DNA of 64,000 nt from Rhizobium esperanzae (GTDB lineage: Bacteria > Pseudomonadota > Alphaproteobacteria > Rhizobiales > Rhizobiaceae): assembly GCF_002204185.1 (NCBI RefSeq), contig NZ_MXPU01000007.1, positions 186,001 through 250,000 of the forward strand, read 5' to 3'. This document shows, piece after piece, positions 35,413 through 44,523 of the stretch; position 1 is the first letter of the stretch; every line of letters starts with the position of its first letter. Below the pieces are notes generated by a model. That model had not been told where the DNA came from, did no database searches, and worked only from the letters and a program-made list of their open reading frames with translations. The translations under genes and the position numbers were made by a program.

Positions 35413-35488
35413 TGGTGAGAGCGTCGGGGTTCGAACCCGAGACCTACTGATTAAAAGTCAGTTGCTCTACCGGCTGAGCTACGCTCTC
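35413..35488 (-). tRNA. tRNA-Lys (anticodon TTT)
   Basis: 76 nt with encoded CCA. The acceptor stem GAGAGCG pairs with CGCTCTC. The D arm contains AGCTCAGCCGGTAGAGC, the anticodon arm is CTGACTTTTAATCAG (anticodon TTT), and the T arm is CGGGTTCGAACCCCG. All stems pair fully. Confidence 0.97.
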
Positions 35489-35699
35489 CCTCTCCGCGGG
35501 TGTGAGGCACCCCGGCTGGAAGTGGGCGGAACATAGGCAGGTGACCCATTGCGGTCAACCGAAAAATTCGGCTTTTGCAAAGGTAAGGCACATTTCTCTG
35601 GCGCGCAAAGGCAGATTTCTCGCCTACGCAAAAAGGTGATTGGCAATCCAGGGCCTGCGACGCTAGGAACAGGGCGCAGATTGCAGCCGGAGAGAATGC

Positions 35700-36449
35700 G
35701 TGTCGATTGCCGATATTTCCCTGTGGAGTGCGTTGTTGGCAGGGGCGCTTTCCTTTCTTTCGCCCTGCGTGCTTCCCCTCGTCCCGCCCTATCTCTGCTA
35801 TATGGCCGGCATTTCGGTCGAGCAGTTTCGCGGCGGCGGCGCGGTGGCGGTCTCGCCCGATATCCGGCGCGGCGTGCTGTTTTCGGCGCTGCTCTTCACA
35901 CTCGGTTTTGCCACCGTCTTCGTGGCGCTCGGCGCCGGGGCTTCGAGCATCGGCATGGCGCTTCGCCAGCATCTCGACCTGCTCTCCAAGATCGGCGGGC
36001 TGATCATTATCGTCATGGGGCTGAATTTCCTCGGTCTCTTCCGAATCGGCCTGCTTGCCCGCGAAGCGCGCTTCCAGGGCGGCGGCAAGCCGGCGACGCT
36101 GACCGGCGCCTATGTCATGGGCCTTGCCTTCGCCTTCGGCTGGACGCCCTGCATCGGCCCGGTGCTCGGCGCGATTCTCGGTGTCGCCGCGTCGCGCGAG
36201 ACGGTCGGCTCCGGCGCCGGGTTGCTCGCCATCTATTCGCTGGGCCTTGCCATTCCCTTCTGGATCGCCGCCGGCTTTTCCGGCGCCTTCATGCGCTTTC
36301 TGTCGCGCTTCCGCCGCCATCTCGGCACGGTGGAAAAGGTGATGGGCGTCTTCCTCATCCTCACCGGCCTCGCCTTCCTGTTCGGCTGGGTCAGCGATGT
36401 GGCGATCTGGTTCCAGCAGACCTTTCCGATCCTGATGCAAATCGGCTAG
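35700..36449 (+). CDS. ccdA: Cytochrome c biogenesis / thiol transport protein CcdA
   Basis: 249 residues with six membrane segments. Both redox cysteine motifs of CcdA are present: LSPCVLPLVPPYLCY near residue 23 and GWTPCIGP in the middle. CcdA carries electrons from cytoplasmic thioredoxin across the membrane for cytochrome c maturation and periplasmic thiol reduction. The start is a GTG at 35700 with GGAGA 6 bases upstream. It is followed after 46 bp by the AEC transporter gene. Confidence 0.9.
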   Translation: MSIADISLWSALLAGALSFLSPCVLPLVPPYLCYMAGISVEQFRGGGAVAVSPDIRRGVLFSALLFTLGFATVFVALGAGASSIGMALRQHLDLLSKIGGLIIIVMGLNFLGLFRIGLLAREARFQGGGKPATLTGAYVMGLAFAFGWTPCIGPVLGAILGVAASRETVGSGAGLLAIYSLGLAIPFWIAAGFSGAFMRFLSRFRRHLGTVEKVMGVFLILTGLAFLFGWVSDVAIWFQQTFPILMQIG

Positions 36450-36495
36450 AAGAGATTCTTCCCCGCCGACTATCCCGCGAAAACCGGACTTTCCC

Positions 36496-37458
36496 TTGGC
36501 CGATATCGTCAGCCTGCTCCTGCCGTTCTTCGGCCTGATCCTGATCGGTTACGTCGCCGCAAAGGCGACGAAGCAGCCGGCCGAGGCGCTCGGCTGGCTG
36601 AACACTTTCATCATCTATGCCGCCCTGCCCGCTTTGTTCTTCAAGCTCGTCTCGCGCACGCCGATCGAAGAGCTGACGCGGGTCGATTTCATTGTCACCG
36701 ATATCGCCGCGACCTATGCGGTCTTCGTCCTGCTCTTTGTCATCGGCTGTTTCGTGCGCCGCAATCCGCTTGATGAATGCACCATCCAGTCCTTTGCCGG
36801 CGCCTACGGCAATATAGGGTATATGGGGCCGGGGCTGGCGCTGCTTGCGCTCGGCGAAGGCGCTGCCGTGCCGGTGGCGCTGATCATCTGCTTTGAGAAT
36901 GCGCTGCATTTCATCGTTGCGCCGGCGTTGATGGCGGCAGCCGGCGACGACAAGCGTTCGGCAGGCCGGCTCGCCGCCGATATTGCCCGCAAGGTGGCGC
37001 TGCATCCGTTCATCCTGTCGACGACGGCAGGCTTTGCCGTCGCCGCCTTTCACATCGACCAGCCCCTGGCCCTTCAGCGGCTTGTCGACTACCTCGCTCA
37101 GGCAGCTGCTCCCTGCGCCCTCTTCGCCATGGGCGTCACGCTGGCTCTGAGGCCGCTGAAGCGGATTCCGGCGGAGATTTCCTATATCGTGCCGGCGAAG
37201 CTGATCCTGCATCCGATCGCGGTGTTCCTCGCGCTGACGACCGTCGGCGGTTTCGAGCCGGTCTGGATCCAGTCGGCCGTGCTGCTCGCCTCACTGCCGA
37301 CGGCGACCAATGTCTTCGTCATCGGCCAGCAATATGGCGTGTGGCAGGAGCGCGCCTCGGCGACGATCCTGATCACGACAGTGCTTTCGGTGGCCACCGT
37401 TTCGCTCTGGCTGATTACGATCCGCTCAGGCCTTCTTTCGCTTCAGCTTTTCCCGTAG
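36496..37458 (+). CDS. AEC-family transporter (auxin-efflux-carrier fold)
   Basis: 320 residues with about ten membrane segments (LLLPFFGLILIGYVAAK, NTFIIYAALPALFFKLV and the conserved GNIGYMGPGLALLA). The family exports or imports small organic acids such as malate or malonate. The start is a TTG at 36496, giving MADIVSLLLP; no ATG fits better. It converges on the UbiH-type gene and overlaps its 3' end by 33 bp. Confidence 0.85.
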   Translation: MADIVSLLLPFFGLILIGYVAAKATKQPAEALGWLNTFIIYAALPALFFKLVSRTPIEELTRVDFIVTDIAATYAVFVLLFVIGCFVRRNPLDECTIQSFAGAYGNIGYMGPGLALLALGEGAAVPVALIICFENALHFIVAPALMAAAGDDKRSAGRLAADIARKVALHPFILSTTAGFAVAAFHIDQPLALQRLVDYLAQAAAPCALFAMGVTLALRPLKRIPAEISYIVPAKLILHPIAVFLALTTVGGFEPVWIQSAVLLASLPTATNVFVIGQQYGVWQERASATILITTVLSVATVSLWLITIRSGLLSLQLFP

Positions 37459-38637
37459 GGCATCGGGAATATCGCGAAAACCACGGCCGGGCTCGATGCC
37501 TTCGCGCATGACGAGGTTGCGCAGCGGCGGAATGGCCGAGAGGATGTGCAGGCCGGCGGCGCGCAGCACCTGCACGGGGAGGAAATCGGAAAGCAGCGAA
37601 CGGTTGAGCAGATCGACGCTCGCCGTGCGCGTCATGATGTCGGCGCGGCGGCGGCGGTCGAAGCTTTCGCCGGCATCGGCCGGCACCGGCAGTTCCGCCC
37701 GGTCGCAGAGAATGTCGGTGAGCGCCAGGATATCGCGCAGACTGAGGTTCAGCCCCTGCGCCCCGATCGGCGGGAACACATGGGCGGCCTCGCCGATCAG
37801 AGCGATGCGGCCTTTGCCGAAACGATGGGCCATCATGCCCGACAGCGGCCAGACCTGGACGCCTTCCTCGATGCTCACCTTGCCGAGCATCGACTGCATC
37901 TGCGTCTCGACGAGAGAGCCCAGCTCGGCCAGCGGCAGCTCCAGGCGGGCGGCCGCTTCGGCGGGATCCTGCACCCAGACAAGGCTGGAGCGGCTTCCTG
38001 GCAGCGGCACCTGGGTGAAAGGGCCGTGTTTGGTATGGAATTCGCTCGAAATGTTCTGGTGCGGCAGCGAATGGGCGAAATTCAGCACCATGGCCGATTG
38101 CGGGTAGGACCAGTTGCGCACGCCGATACCTGCCGCCTCGCGCAGCTTCGAGCCGCGGCCGTCGGCGCCAACGGCGAAATCTGCCGTCAGCGTCTCGCCG
38201 CCGGCAAGCGTGATCGACACTCTCTCGGTCGATATCTCAATCGATTCGGCCATATCGGTGAAGCGGGTGATATTGCCCTCGCCGGCCGTGGCCGCTTCGA
38301 GAATCTCGGTCAGCGCCCTGTTGGGGAAATTGTAGCCGAAGGCATCGAGGCCGACCTCGGCCGCGCGGAACGTGGTGGTCGGCGCGCGCAGCAGCCGGTC
38401 GGTGCCGTCGATGATGCGCATGCTGGTGAGAGGCGCCGCCGCCGAGCGCAGCTTTTCCCAGAGCGTCAGGCGGTCGAGGAAGCGGATCGACTGATCCATC
38501 AGCGCCGTCGTGCGCCGGTCCTCCTTTGCAGCAACGGGAGCCACCAGCGCCACGCTGCGGCCGCCGCGGCCAAGCGCAATGGCGGCGATCATGCCGGCAA
38601 GCCCGCCACCGATCACCGCGATTTCGAATGTCTTCAT
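37426..38637 (-). CDS. UbiH/UbiF/VisC-type FAD monooxygenase
   Basis: 403 residues. The FAD motif GGGLAGMIAAIALGRGGRSV is at the N-terminus, then GADGRGSKLREAAGI, and GEAAHVFPPIGAQGLNLSLRD near residue 300, the ubiquinone-hydroxylase signature. It likely hydroxylates the ubiquinone ring or a similar substrate. The start at 38637 (MKTFEIAVIGG) has GGCGGA upstream; an ATG at 38652 is five codons longer. Confidence 0.85.
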   Translation of the reverse strand: MKTFEIAVIGGGLAGMIAAIALGRGGRSVALVAPVAAKEDRRTTALMDQSIRFLDRLTLWEKLRSAAAPLTSMRIIDGTDRLLRAPTTTFRAAEVGLDAFGYNFPNRALTEILEAATAGEGNITRFTDMAESIEISTERVSITLAGGETLTADFAVGADGRGSKLREAAGIGVRNWSYPQSAMVLNFAHSLPHQNISSEFHTKHGPFTQVPLPGSRSSLVWVQDPAEAAARLELPLAELGSLVETQMQSMLGKVSIEEGVQVWPLSGMMAHRFGKGRIALIGEAAHVFPPIGAQGLNLSLRDILALTDILCDRAELPVPADAGESFDRRRRADIMTRTASVDLLNRSLLSDFLPVQVLRAAGLHILSAIPPLRNLVMREGIEPGRGFRDIPDALREKLKRKKA

Positions 38638-38674
38638 GCTATATTCCGCCATCGTAAAGAGGCGGACCCGTCGC

Positions 38675-39187
38675 TTATGCGGCCGGCTTCGCCTGACGGC
38701 GCCAACTATAGCCCTTGCCGGCTTCGGCGTCACGCACCGCCGGCTGATAATGATGGGGAATGGCGGGCAGACGGTTTTCGGCAAGCCGCTTCAGCGCCGT
38801 GGCGTTGGTCACGGCAAAGCTGTCGATGCCGACACGCAGCATCAGCGGCACCTGGTCGATCAGCACGTCGCCGACGGCGCGCAGCTCGCTGGTGTAGCCG
38901 AGGCGCTGGCGCAGCAGCGAGGCATGGCTGAAGGCGCGGCCGTCGTTGAAGGCGGGAAAGGCGACCGCCACGATTGCGAGGCGATCGAGATAAGGCTCCA
39001 GCCGGCGCACGTCGTCGGCCGGCTTGATCAGCACGCCGAGGCCGGCATCGTTGCTTCCATCGGCCTTTGCGATCAGTTCATCGAGGCTGAGCAGCGGCTT
39101 CTGCTCGCCTGTTGCCTTCACCTCGTCGGTTTCGATCAGCCAGGGATCATTGTCGACAAAACCGGTTTCTCTCCAGATCTTCGTCAT
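38675..39187 (-). CDS. DUF934-family protein of the sulfite-reduction operon
   Basis: 170 residues. DUF934 proteins lie next to nitrite/sulfite reductase genes and are assumed to act in assimilatory sulfate reduction. Conserved segments are AIVAVAFPAFNDGRAFSHAS, LLRQRLGYTSELRAVGDVL and DQVPLMLRVGIDSF. AAGGAGG lies upstream of the ATG. It is 10 bp after the reductase gene in the leftward operon cysG-DUF2849-cysI-DUF934. Confidence 0.88.
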   Translation of the reverse strand: MTKIWRETGFVDNDPWLIETDEVKATGEQKPLLSLDELIAKADGSNDAGLGVLIKPADDVRRLEPYLDRLAIVAVAFPAFNDGRAFSHASLLRQRLGYTSELRAVGDVLIDQVPLMLRVGIDSFAVTNATALKRLAENRLPAIPHHYQPAVRDAEAGKGYSWRRQAKPAA

Positions 39188-39197
39188 CGTCCCCTCC

Positions 39198-40868
39198 TTA
39201 AGCCGCTTCGGCGGCCGAGCCGTAGAGCGCATCCTTGAAAGGCTGCGGCCCGACGCGGCGATAGGCGGCGAGGAAGGTTTCGGATTGATCAAGACGCAGG
39301 CCAAGATAGGTGTCGACGATCGTCTCGATCGCATCCGTCACCCGGTCCGGCTCGAAGCCGCGGCCGATGATCTCGCCGATCGAGGTATGTTCGTCGCCGG
39401 AACCGCCGAGCGTGATCTGGTAGAGTTCGGCGCCCTTCTTCTCGACACCGAGCAGGCCGATATGGCCGACATGGTGATGGCCGCAGGCATTGATGCAGCC
39501 GGAGATCTTGATCTTCAGCTCGCCGATCTCGGCCTGGCGTTCGGGACTGCCGAAGCGGCGGGAGATTTCCTGCGCGACCGGGATGGAGCGCGCATTGGCG
39601 AGCGCACAGTAGTCCAGCCCCGGACAGGCGATGATATCGGTGATCAGGCCGGCATTGGCTTCGGCCAGATTGATGGCGACGAGGCCGCGATAGACCGCTT
39701 CGAGATCGGCCAGCGCCACATGCGGCAGGATCAGGTTCTGCTCATGGCTGACGCGGATTTCGTCGAAGGCATATTCCTCGGCGAGATCGGCGACGGCATC
39801 CATCTGCGCATCGGTGGCGTCGCCCGGAATGCCGCCGATCGGCTTCAGCGAGATCGTCACCATGCCGTAATCGGGGTTCTTGTGCGGCTGCACATTCTGC
39901 TGCACCCAGCGGGCGAAAGCCGGATCGGCCTTCTTCCAGCGGGCGAGGTTTTCCCAGCCCTCGGCGCGCTCGGGCAGATCAGGCAGCGCGAAATAAGCGG
40001 CGATCGCCTCGACATCCTGTTCGGGCAGCTTCAGCTCGCTATCCTTCAGGGCGGCGAATTCGGCGTCAACCTGACGCGCCAGTTCCTCGGCGCCGGTCTC
40101 GTGCACGAGGATCTTGATGCGGGCCTTGTACTTGTTGTCGCGCCGGCCGTGCAGATTGTACACCCGCACGATCGCCGTGGTGTAGGAGAGCAGATCTTCC
40201 TCGGGCAGGAAGTCGCGGATCAGCTTGGCGATCATCGGCGTGCGGCCCTGGCCACCGCCGACATAGACGGCAAAACCGATCTCGCCCTTGTCGTTCTTCT
40301 TCAGGTGCAGGCCGATATCATGGACCTGGATGGCGGCGCGGTCGCGCTCGGCGCCTGTCACGGCGATCTTGAACTTGCGCGGCAGGAAAGAGAATTCCGG
40401 GTGGACGGACGACCACTGGCGCAGGATTTCCGCATAGGGCCTGGGATCAGCGATCTCGTCGGCGGCAGCACCGGCGAAGTGGTCGGCGGTGACGTTTCTG
40501 ATGCAGTTGCCCGAGGTCTGCAGCGCGTGCATCTCGACGCTTGCAAGATCGGCCAGCGCATCGGGAATGTCCGACAGTTTCGGCCAGTTGAACTGGAGGT
40601 TCTGGCGCGTGGTGAAGTGGCCATAGCCGCGGTCATAGGTACGGGCGATATGGGCGAGCATGCGCAGCTGACGTGCGCTCAGCGTGCCGTAGGGAATGGC
40701 GATGCGCAGCATGTAGGCATGAAGCTGCAGGTAGACGCCGTTCATCAGGCGCAGCGGCTTGAACGCATCCTCGGCTAGCTCGCCGGAAAGGCGGCGCTGA
40801 ACCTGGTCGCGGAACTGCTCGACGCGCTCGCTGACAAAGGCATGATCAAATTCGTCGTAACGGTACAT
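39198..40868 (-). CDS. cysI: Sulfite (or nitrite) reductase, sirohaem/4Fe-4S type
   Basis: 556 residues, with the duplicated ferredoxin-like/sirohaem fold. The cluster-binding cysteines are in TSGNCIRNVTADHF, CPGLDYCAL and SGCINACGHHHVGHIGL (the C-x5-C/C-x3-C pattern). It reduces sulfite to sulfide with six electrons. Flanking cysG and DUF934 genes favour sulfite over nitrite as substrate, but the family covers both. Confidence 0.9.
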   Translation of the reverse strand: MYRYDEFDHAFVSERVEQFRDQVQRRLSGELAEDAFKPLRLMNGVYLQLHAYMLRIAIPYGTLSARQLRMLAHIARTYDRGYGHFTTRQNLQFNWPKLSDIPDALADLASVEMHALQTSGNCIRNVTADHFAGAAADEIADPRPYAEILRQWSSVHPEFSFLPRKFKIAVTGAERDRAAIQVHDIGLHLKKNDKGEIGFAVYVGGGQGRTPMIAKLIRDFLPEEDLLSYTTAIVRVYNLHGRRDNKYKARIKILVHETGAEELARQVDAEFAALKDSELKLPEQDVEAIAAYFALPDLPERAEGWENLARWKKADPAFARWVQQNVQPHKNPDYGMVTISLKPIGGIPGDATDAQMDAVADLAEEYAFDEIRVSHEQNLILPHVALADLEAVYRGLVAINLAEANAGLITDIIACPGLDYCALANARSIPVAQEISRRFGSPERQAEIGELKIKISGCINACGHHHVGHIGLLGVEKKGAELYQITLGGSGDEHTSIGEIIGRGFEPDRVTDAIETIVDTYLGLRLDQSETFLAAYRRVGPQPFKDALYGSAAEAA

Positions 40869-40876
40869 CGTCTTCC

Positions 40877-41191
40877 TCAGACTGCAATGAATTCGGGATC
40901 GGCAGGAGCGTAGCCCGGCGCATATTCCATGGTCGGCCCTTGCGCGCGGATGCGCTCGCGAAGGCGAAGCGGCCAGAGAATGCCGTTGGTTTCCTGAACG
41001 TCGACGACGGCGACGTCAACGACTTCATTGTCGGCATACGACTTTTTGCCAATGGCTTCCAATGCTTCGACGGCTTCGTTGTGACGGGCGACAACCGCCT
41101 CCTGCAGCGAGGTCGACCATTTGCCGTTGGCATCCAGCCAGACGGCAATGCCGTCCGTCAGCCGGTTGGCGGTCAGGACCTTGTCACCCAT
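40877..41191 (-). CDS. DUF2849-family protein
   Basis: 104 residues. DUF2849 proteins are encoded between siroheme synthase and sulfite reductase in alphaproteobacteria. Conserved core: TDGIAVWLDANGKWSTSLQE, VDVAVVDVQETNG, PLRLRERIRAQGPTMEYAP. The function is unknown; it is probably an accessory to sulfite reduction. It starts 2 bp after the cysG stop. Confidence 0.87.
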   Translation of the reverse strand: MGDKVLTANRLTDGIAVWLDANGKWSTSLQEAVVARHNEAVEALEAIGKKSYADNEVVDVAVVDVQETNGILWPLRLRERIRAQGPTMEYAPGYAPADPEFIAV

Positions 41192-41193
41192 AT

Positions 41194-42630
41194 TCAGCTC
41201 CTTGCAAATTCCTCGAGCCTGGCGTTCTCGCGCATCAGCGGCTCGGACAGTTCGAAATTGGCGCCGGCGACCGCATCGCCGATAATGACCATCACAGGGC
41301 CGGTCAGCTCGTCGCGGTGCTGCAGATCGGGCAGATCGGCGAGCGTGCCATGCAGCAGCCGCCGCTCGGCGCGGCTGGCGTTCTCGATGACGGCGACGGT
41401 GGTCTCGGCGGGAATGCCGGCCTGCATCAGCCGCTCGGCGACCGACGCGGCAACGGTGCGGCCCATGTAAACGGCGATCGTCGCGCCCGAGACGGCAAGG
41501 CTTGCCCAGTCGGGCAGCACGTCGCCGGTGAGATCATGGCCTGTCGTGAAGACGAGCGAGGAGGCGACGCCTCGCAGCGTCAGCGGCAGCTCGAAATCGG
41601 CAGCGGCAGCGAAGGCCGAGGTGATGCCGGGCACGACCTCATAGGTAACGCCGGCGGCGCGCAAGGCGGCCATCTCTTCCCCTGCCCGACCATAGACCAG
41701 CGGATCGCCTGACTTGAGGCGGACGACGCGCTTGCCCTGGCGGCCGAGATCGACGAGCAGCTCGTTGATCTCTTCCTGCGACTTGGAATGACAGCCCTTG
41801 CGCTTGCCGACTGAAAGGCGTTCGGCATCGCGGCGGCCCATATCGACGATCGCCTGCGGCACGAGCGCATCGTAGACGATGACATCGGCTTCCATCATCA
41901 CGCGCTGGGCGCGCAGCGTCAGCAGATCCTCAGCCCCCGGACCGGCGCCGACAAGCCAGACATGGCCGGCGACCTTGTCCATCGAAGAGAGCAGCCGGTC
42001 GGCAGCGTGGCGGGCCTGCGGCAGGTTGCCATTGGCGACCGCATCGGCAACGGGGCCGGAAAAGAATCGGCGCCAGAAGACCCTGCGTGAAACGCCGCGG
42101 GGAACCAGCTGCTCGACGGATTTGCGATAGCTCGTCGCCAGTGCGGCCAGGCGCCCGAGCGAAGGCGAAAGAAGCTGGTCGATCTGGGCGCGGATCATCT
42201 GCGCCAGTACCGGCCCCGCCCCCTCGGTGCCGATCGCAACAGCGACCGGGGCGCGATTGACCAGCGCCGGCGTGAAGAAATCGCAGTAGTCGGGCTGATC
42301 GACGGCATTGGCCGGAATCTTCGCGGCGCGAGCGGCATCGACGATCCGGCGATCTTCGGCCTCATTACCGGTGGCGGCAAAGACAAGGGCCGCACCCTCG
42401 ACCTGGCCGGCGGCAAAGCCGGCGCGCACCGTCTCGATGCGGTTGGCGATCAGGAAGGCATGATAATCGGCTTCCGGCCGCTCGGCATAGGCGACGATCC
42501 GTGCCCTTGTGTTCAAGAGCAGCCGCACCTTGGCGAAAGCCTCATCGCCATTGCCGAAGACAGCCGTCTTCTGGCCTTCCACGCGAAAGAAAGCTGGAAA
42601 TACCGAAAGCTGCTCAGTCTTGGAAGACAT
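41194..42630 (-). CDS. cysG: Siroheme synthase (bifunctional: precorrin-2 dehydrogenase/ferrochelatase plus uroporphyrin-III methyltransferase)
   Basis: 478 residues. The N-terminal half is the NAD-binding dehydrogenase/chelatase (VFGNGDEAFAKVRLLL). The C-terminal half is the SAM methyltransferase with VGAGPGAEDLLTLRA, VVRLKSGDPLVYGR and VVPGITSAFAAAADFELPL. It makes sirohaem for the reductase downstream. The start at 42630 (MSSKTEQLSVFPAFFR) fits the family; the frame to 42711 is non-coding. First gene of the leftward sulfite-reduction operon. Confidence 0.92.
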   Translation of the reverse strand: MSSKTEQLSVFPAFFRVEGQKTAVFGNGDEAFAKVRLLLNTRARIVAYAERPEADYHAFLIANRIETVRAGFAAGQVEGAALVFAATGNEAEDRRIVDAARAAKIPANAVDQPDYCDFFTPALVNRAPVAVAIGTEGAGPVLAQMIRAQIDQLLSPSLGRLAALATSYRKSVEQLVPRGVSRRVFWRRFFSGPVADAVANGNLPQARHAADRLLSSMDKVAGHVWLVGAGPGAEDLLTLRAQRVMMEADVIVYDALVPQAIVDMGRRDAERLSVGKRKGCHSKSQEEINELLVDLGRQGKRVVRLKSGDPLVYGRAGEEMAALRAAGVTYEVVPGITSAFAAAADFELPLTLRGVASSLVFTTGHDLTGDVLPDWASLAVSGATIAVYMGRTVAASVAERLMQAGIPAETTVAVIENASRAERRLLHGTLADLPDLQHRDELTGPVMVIIGDAVAGANFELSEPLMRENARLEEFARS

Positions 42631-42897
42631 TACCAATCCACTTCGAAGTTGCCAGAATATGCCCGTGATCGACAAGCGATTGAAGGAACAGAAATTCGAA
42701 AGCCCCCGCAAGCGCGTATTCTTTTGCTCGCCTCACCGGCGATTTGAGAAAAGTCAACCGTGCCGACGACAACCACCTGTTCCCACTCTCTTTGTTGCGG
42801 TGCAGTGTAAAGCCTGTGACAAACGACGTCCACCGGCGTTTGCCGCATTTCGCTCGTGCCGCCAAGGCGATAGACTGGGGCAAACCGGAGATCATCA

Positions 42898-43485
42898 ATG
42901 CCCGACAAGACCATTGCCGCCCGCCTGCTTTCGGTCATCGAAGAGGATATCCTGCCGCTGACCGAACGCGGCGTCTCCTTGGGCAACAAGGTGTTCGGCG
43001 CGGCAATCCTGCGCAAATCCGATCTGTCGCTCGTCGTCGCCGAGACCAATAACGAGCTCGACAATCCGCTCTGGCACGGCGAGGTGCATACGCTGAAGCG
43101 CTTCTACGAGCTCGGCGACAGGCCGGCGACCAAGGAGCTGATCTTCCTGTCGACCCACGAACCCTGCACCATGTGCATGTCGGCGATCACCTGGGCGGGA
43201 TTCGACAATTTCTACTATTTCTTCAGCCACGAAGATTCGCGCGATGCCTTCGCAATTCCGCACGACCTGAAGATCCTGAAGGAGGTCTTCGGGCTTGAAC
43301 CCGGCGGCTATCGCAGGCAGAACGCCTTCTGGAACAGCTTTGCCATCGCCGATCTGGTCGAGACCGAGGAGGCTTCCCGGAAGACGGCGCTGAAGGCGCA
43401 GACCGCCCGCATCAAGGTGCGCTACGATGCGCTGTCTTCCACCTACCAGTCGTCGAAGAGCGCCAACGACATTCCCCTGAACTGA
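42898..43485 (+). CDS. Nucleoside/cytosine deaminase-family protein
   Basis: 195 residues of the CDA/dCMP deaminase fold. The zinc motifs are HGEV (His, Glu) and HEPCTMCMSAITWAG (two Cys). It is somewhat longer than TadA and lacks a tRNA-binding tail, so a nucleobase or nucleotide substrate is likelier. The mazG gene follows after 6 bp, so both may serve nucleotide housecleaning. Confidence 0.85.
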   Translation: MPDKTIAARLLSVIEEDILPLTERGVSLGNKVFGAAILRKSDLSLVVAETNNELDNPLWHGEVHTLKRFYELGDRPATKELIFLSTHEPCTMCMSAITWAGFDNFYYFFSHEDSRDAFAIPHDLKILKEVFGLEPGGYRRQNAFWNSFAIADLVETEEASRKTALKAQTARIKVRYDALSSTYQSSKSANDIPLN

Positions 43486-43491
43486 GGCACC

Positions 43492-44337
43492 ATGGAACCT
43501 TCCAAAGACATTTCGCGGCTGATCGAGATCATGGCGGCGCTGCGCCATCCCGAAACCGGCTGCCCCTGGGATATCGCGCAGAATTTCCAGACGATCAAGC
43601 CCTACACGATCGAAGAAGCCTATGAGGTCTCCGACGCGATCGAACGCGGCGATATGGACGATCTCTGTGATGAACTCGGTGACCTGCTTCTACAGGTCGT
43701 CTTTCACGCCCGCATGGCCGAGGAGGCCGGCGAATTCTCCTTCGGCGACGTGGTCAACGCCATCACCACCAAGATGATCCGCCGCCATCCGCATGTCTTT
43801 GCCCGCTCGGCAGCCGATACGCCTGATGCGGTGAAGATCCAGTGGGACGAGATCAAACAGGCGGAAAAACGCGAGCGCGCCGAGCGCCGGGCCAAGCGCG
43901 GCATCACCGAGGATTTCAAGGGCGGCTTTCTTGGCTCGGTGCAGCGCAGTTTTCCGGCTTTGACCGAGGCGCTGAAGCTGCAGGAACGCGCCGCCAAGGT
44001 CGGCTTCGACTGGTCGGCGCCCGAGCCGATTCTCGACAAGATCGAGGAGGAGATCGGCGAATTGCGGGCGGCGCTGAGAGACGGAGACCGGGCCAAGGTC
44101 AGCGACGAACTCGGCGACCTGATCTTCGCCGTCGTCAATATCGGCCGGCACGTGAAGGCCGATCCGGAACAGGCGCTGCGCGGAACGAATACGAAATTCC
44201 GGCGTCGGTTCAATCACATAGAGAATATTCTTGAAGCGGAAGGTGAGACGCTGGAGGCAGCCAGCCTAGAACGAATGGAGGAGATCTGGCAGGCAGCGAA
44301 GGCGATTGAAAGAGCGCTCGTGGCTGAGGTTGAGTGA
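43492..44337 (+). CDS. mazG: Nucleoside triphosphate pyrophosphohydrolase MazG
   Basis: 281 residues with two MazG domains. The first carries LRHPETGCPWDIAQNFQTIK, EEAYEVSDAIE and ELGDLLLQVVFHA. The second carries EEIGELRAAL and ELGDLIFAVVNIGRH. The EExxE/ExxD metal motifs are intact. It hydrolyses (d)NTPs to NMPs, removing abnormal nucleotides and limiting ppGpp effects. It is 6 bp downstream of the deaminase gene. Confidence 0.92.
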   Translation: MEPSKDISRLIEIMAALRHPETGCPWDIAQNFQTIKPYTIEEAYEVSDAIERGDMDDLCDELGDLLLQVVFHARMAEEAGEFSFGDVVNAITTKMIRRHPHVFARSAADTPDAVKIQWDEIKQAEKRERAERRAKRGITEDFKGGFLGSVQRSFPALTEALKLQERAAKVGFDWSAPEPILDKIEEEIGELRAALRDGDRAKVSDELGDLIFAVVNIGRHVKADPEQALRGTNTKFRRRFNHIENILEAEGETLEAASLERMEEIWQAAKAIERALVAEVE

Positions 44338-44356
44338 ACACAACGTTGCCACATCT

Positions 44357-44515
44357 CCCTTCGCCCCAGCGGGGAGAAGATGCCTGCAGGCAGATGAGGG
44401 GGTGAGCGACGGCAGGAGCGAATGCACGAAGCGCAAGCGAAGGGCATCATGAAGGGCGTACCGTGTGCCCCCTCATCCGACCGTTCGGGCCACCTTCTCC
44501 CCGCTGGGAGAAGGG
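44357..44515. repeat. RIME-like intergenic inverted-repeat element
   Basis: The left arm (44357-44404) contains CAGCGGGGAGAAGATGCC and GGCAGATGAGGGGG. The right arm (44467-44515) is its near reverse complement. It fills the gap between the convergent mazG and hflX genes. It shares the GGGGAGAAG core and GATGAGGGGG end with the element at 497-694. Confidence 0.7.
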
Positions 44516-44523
44516 AATTCCAC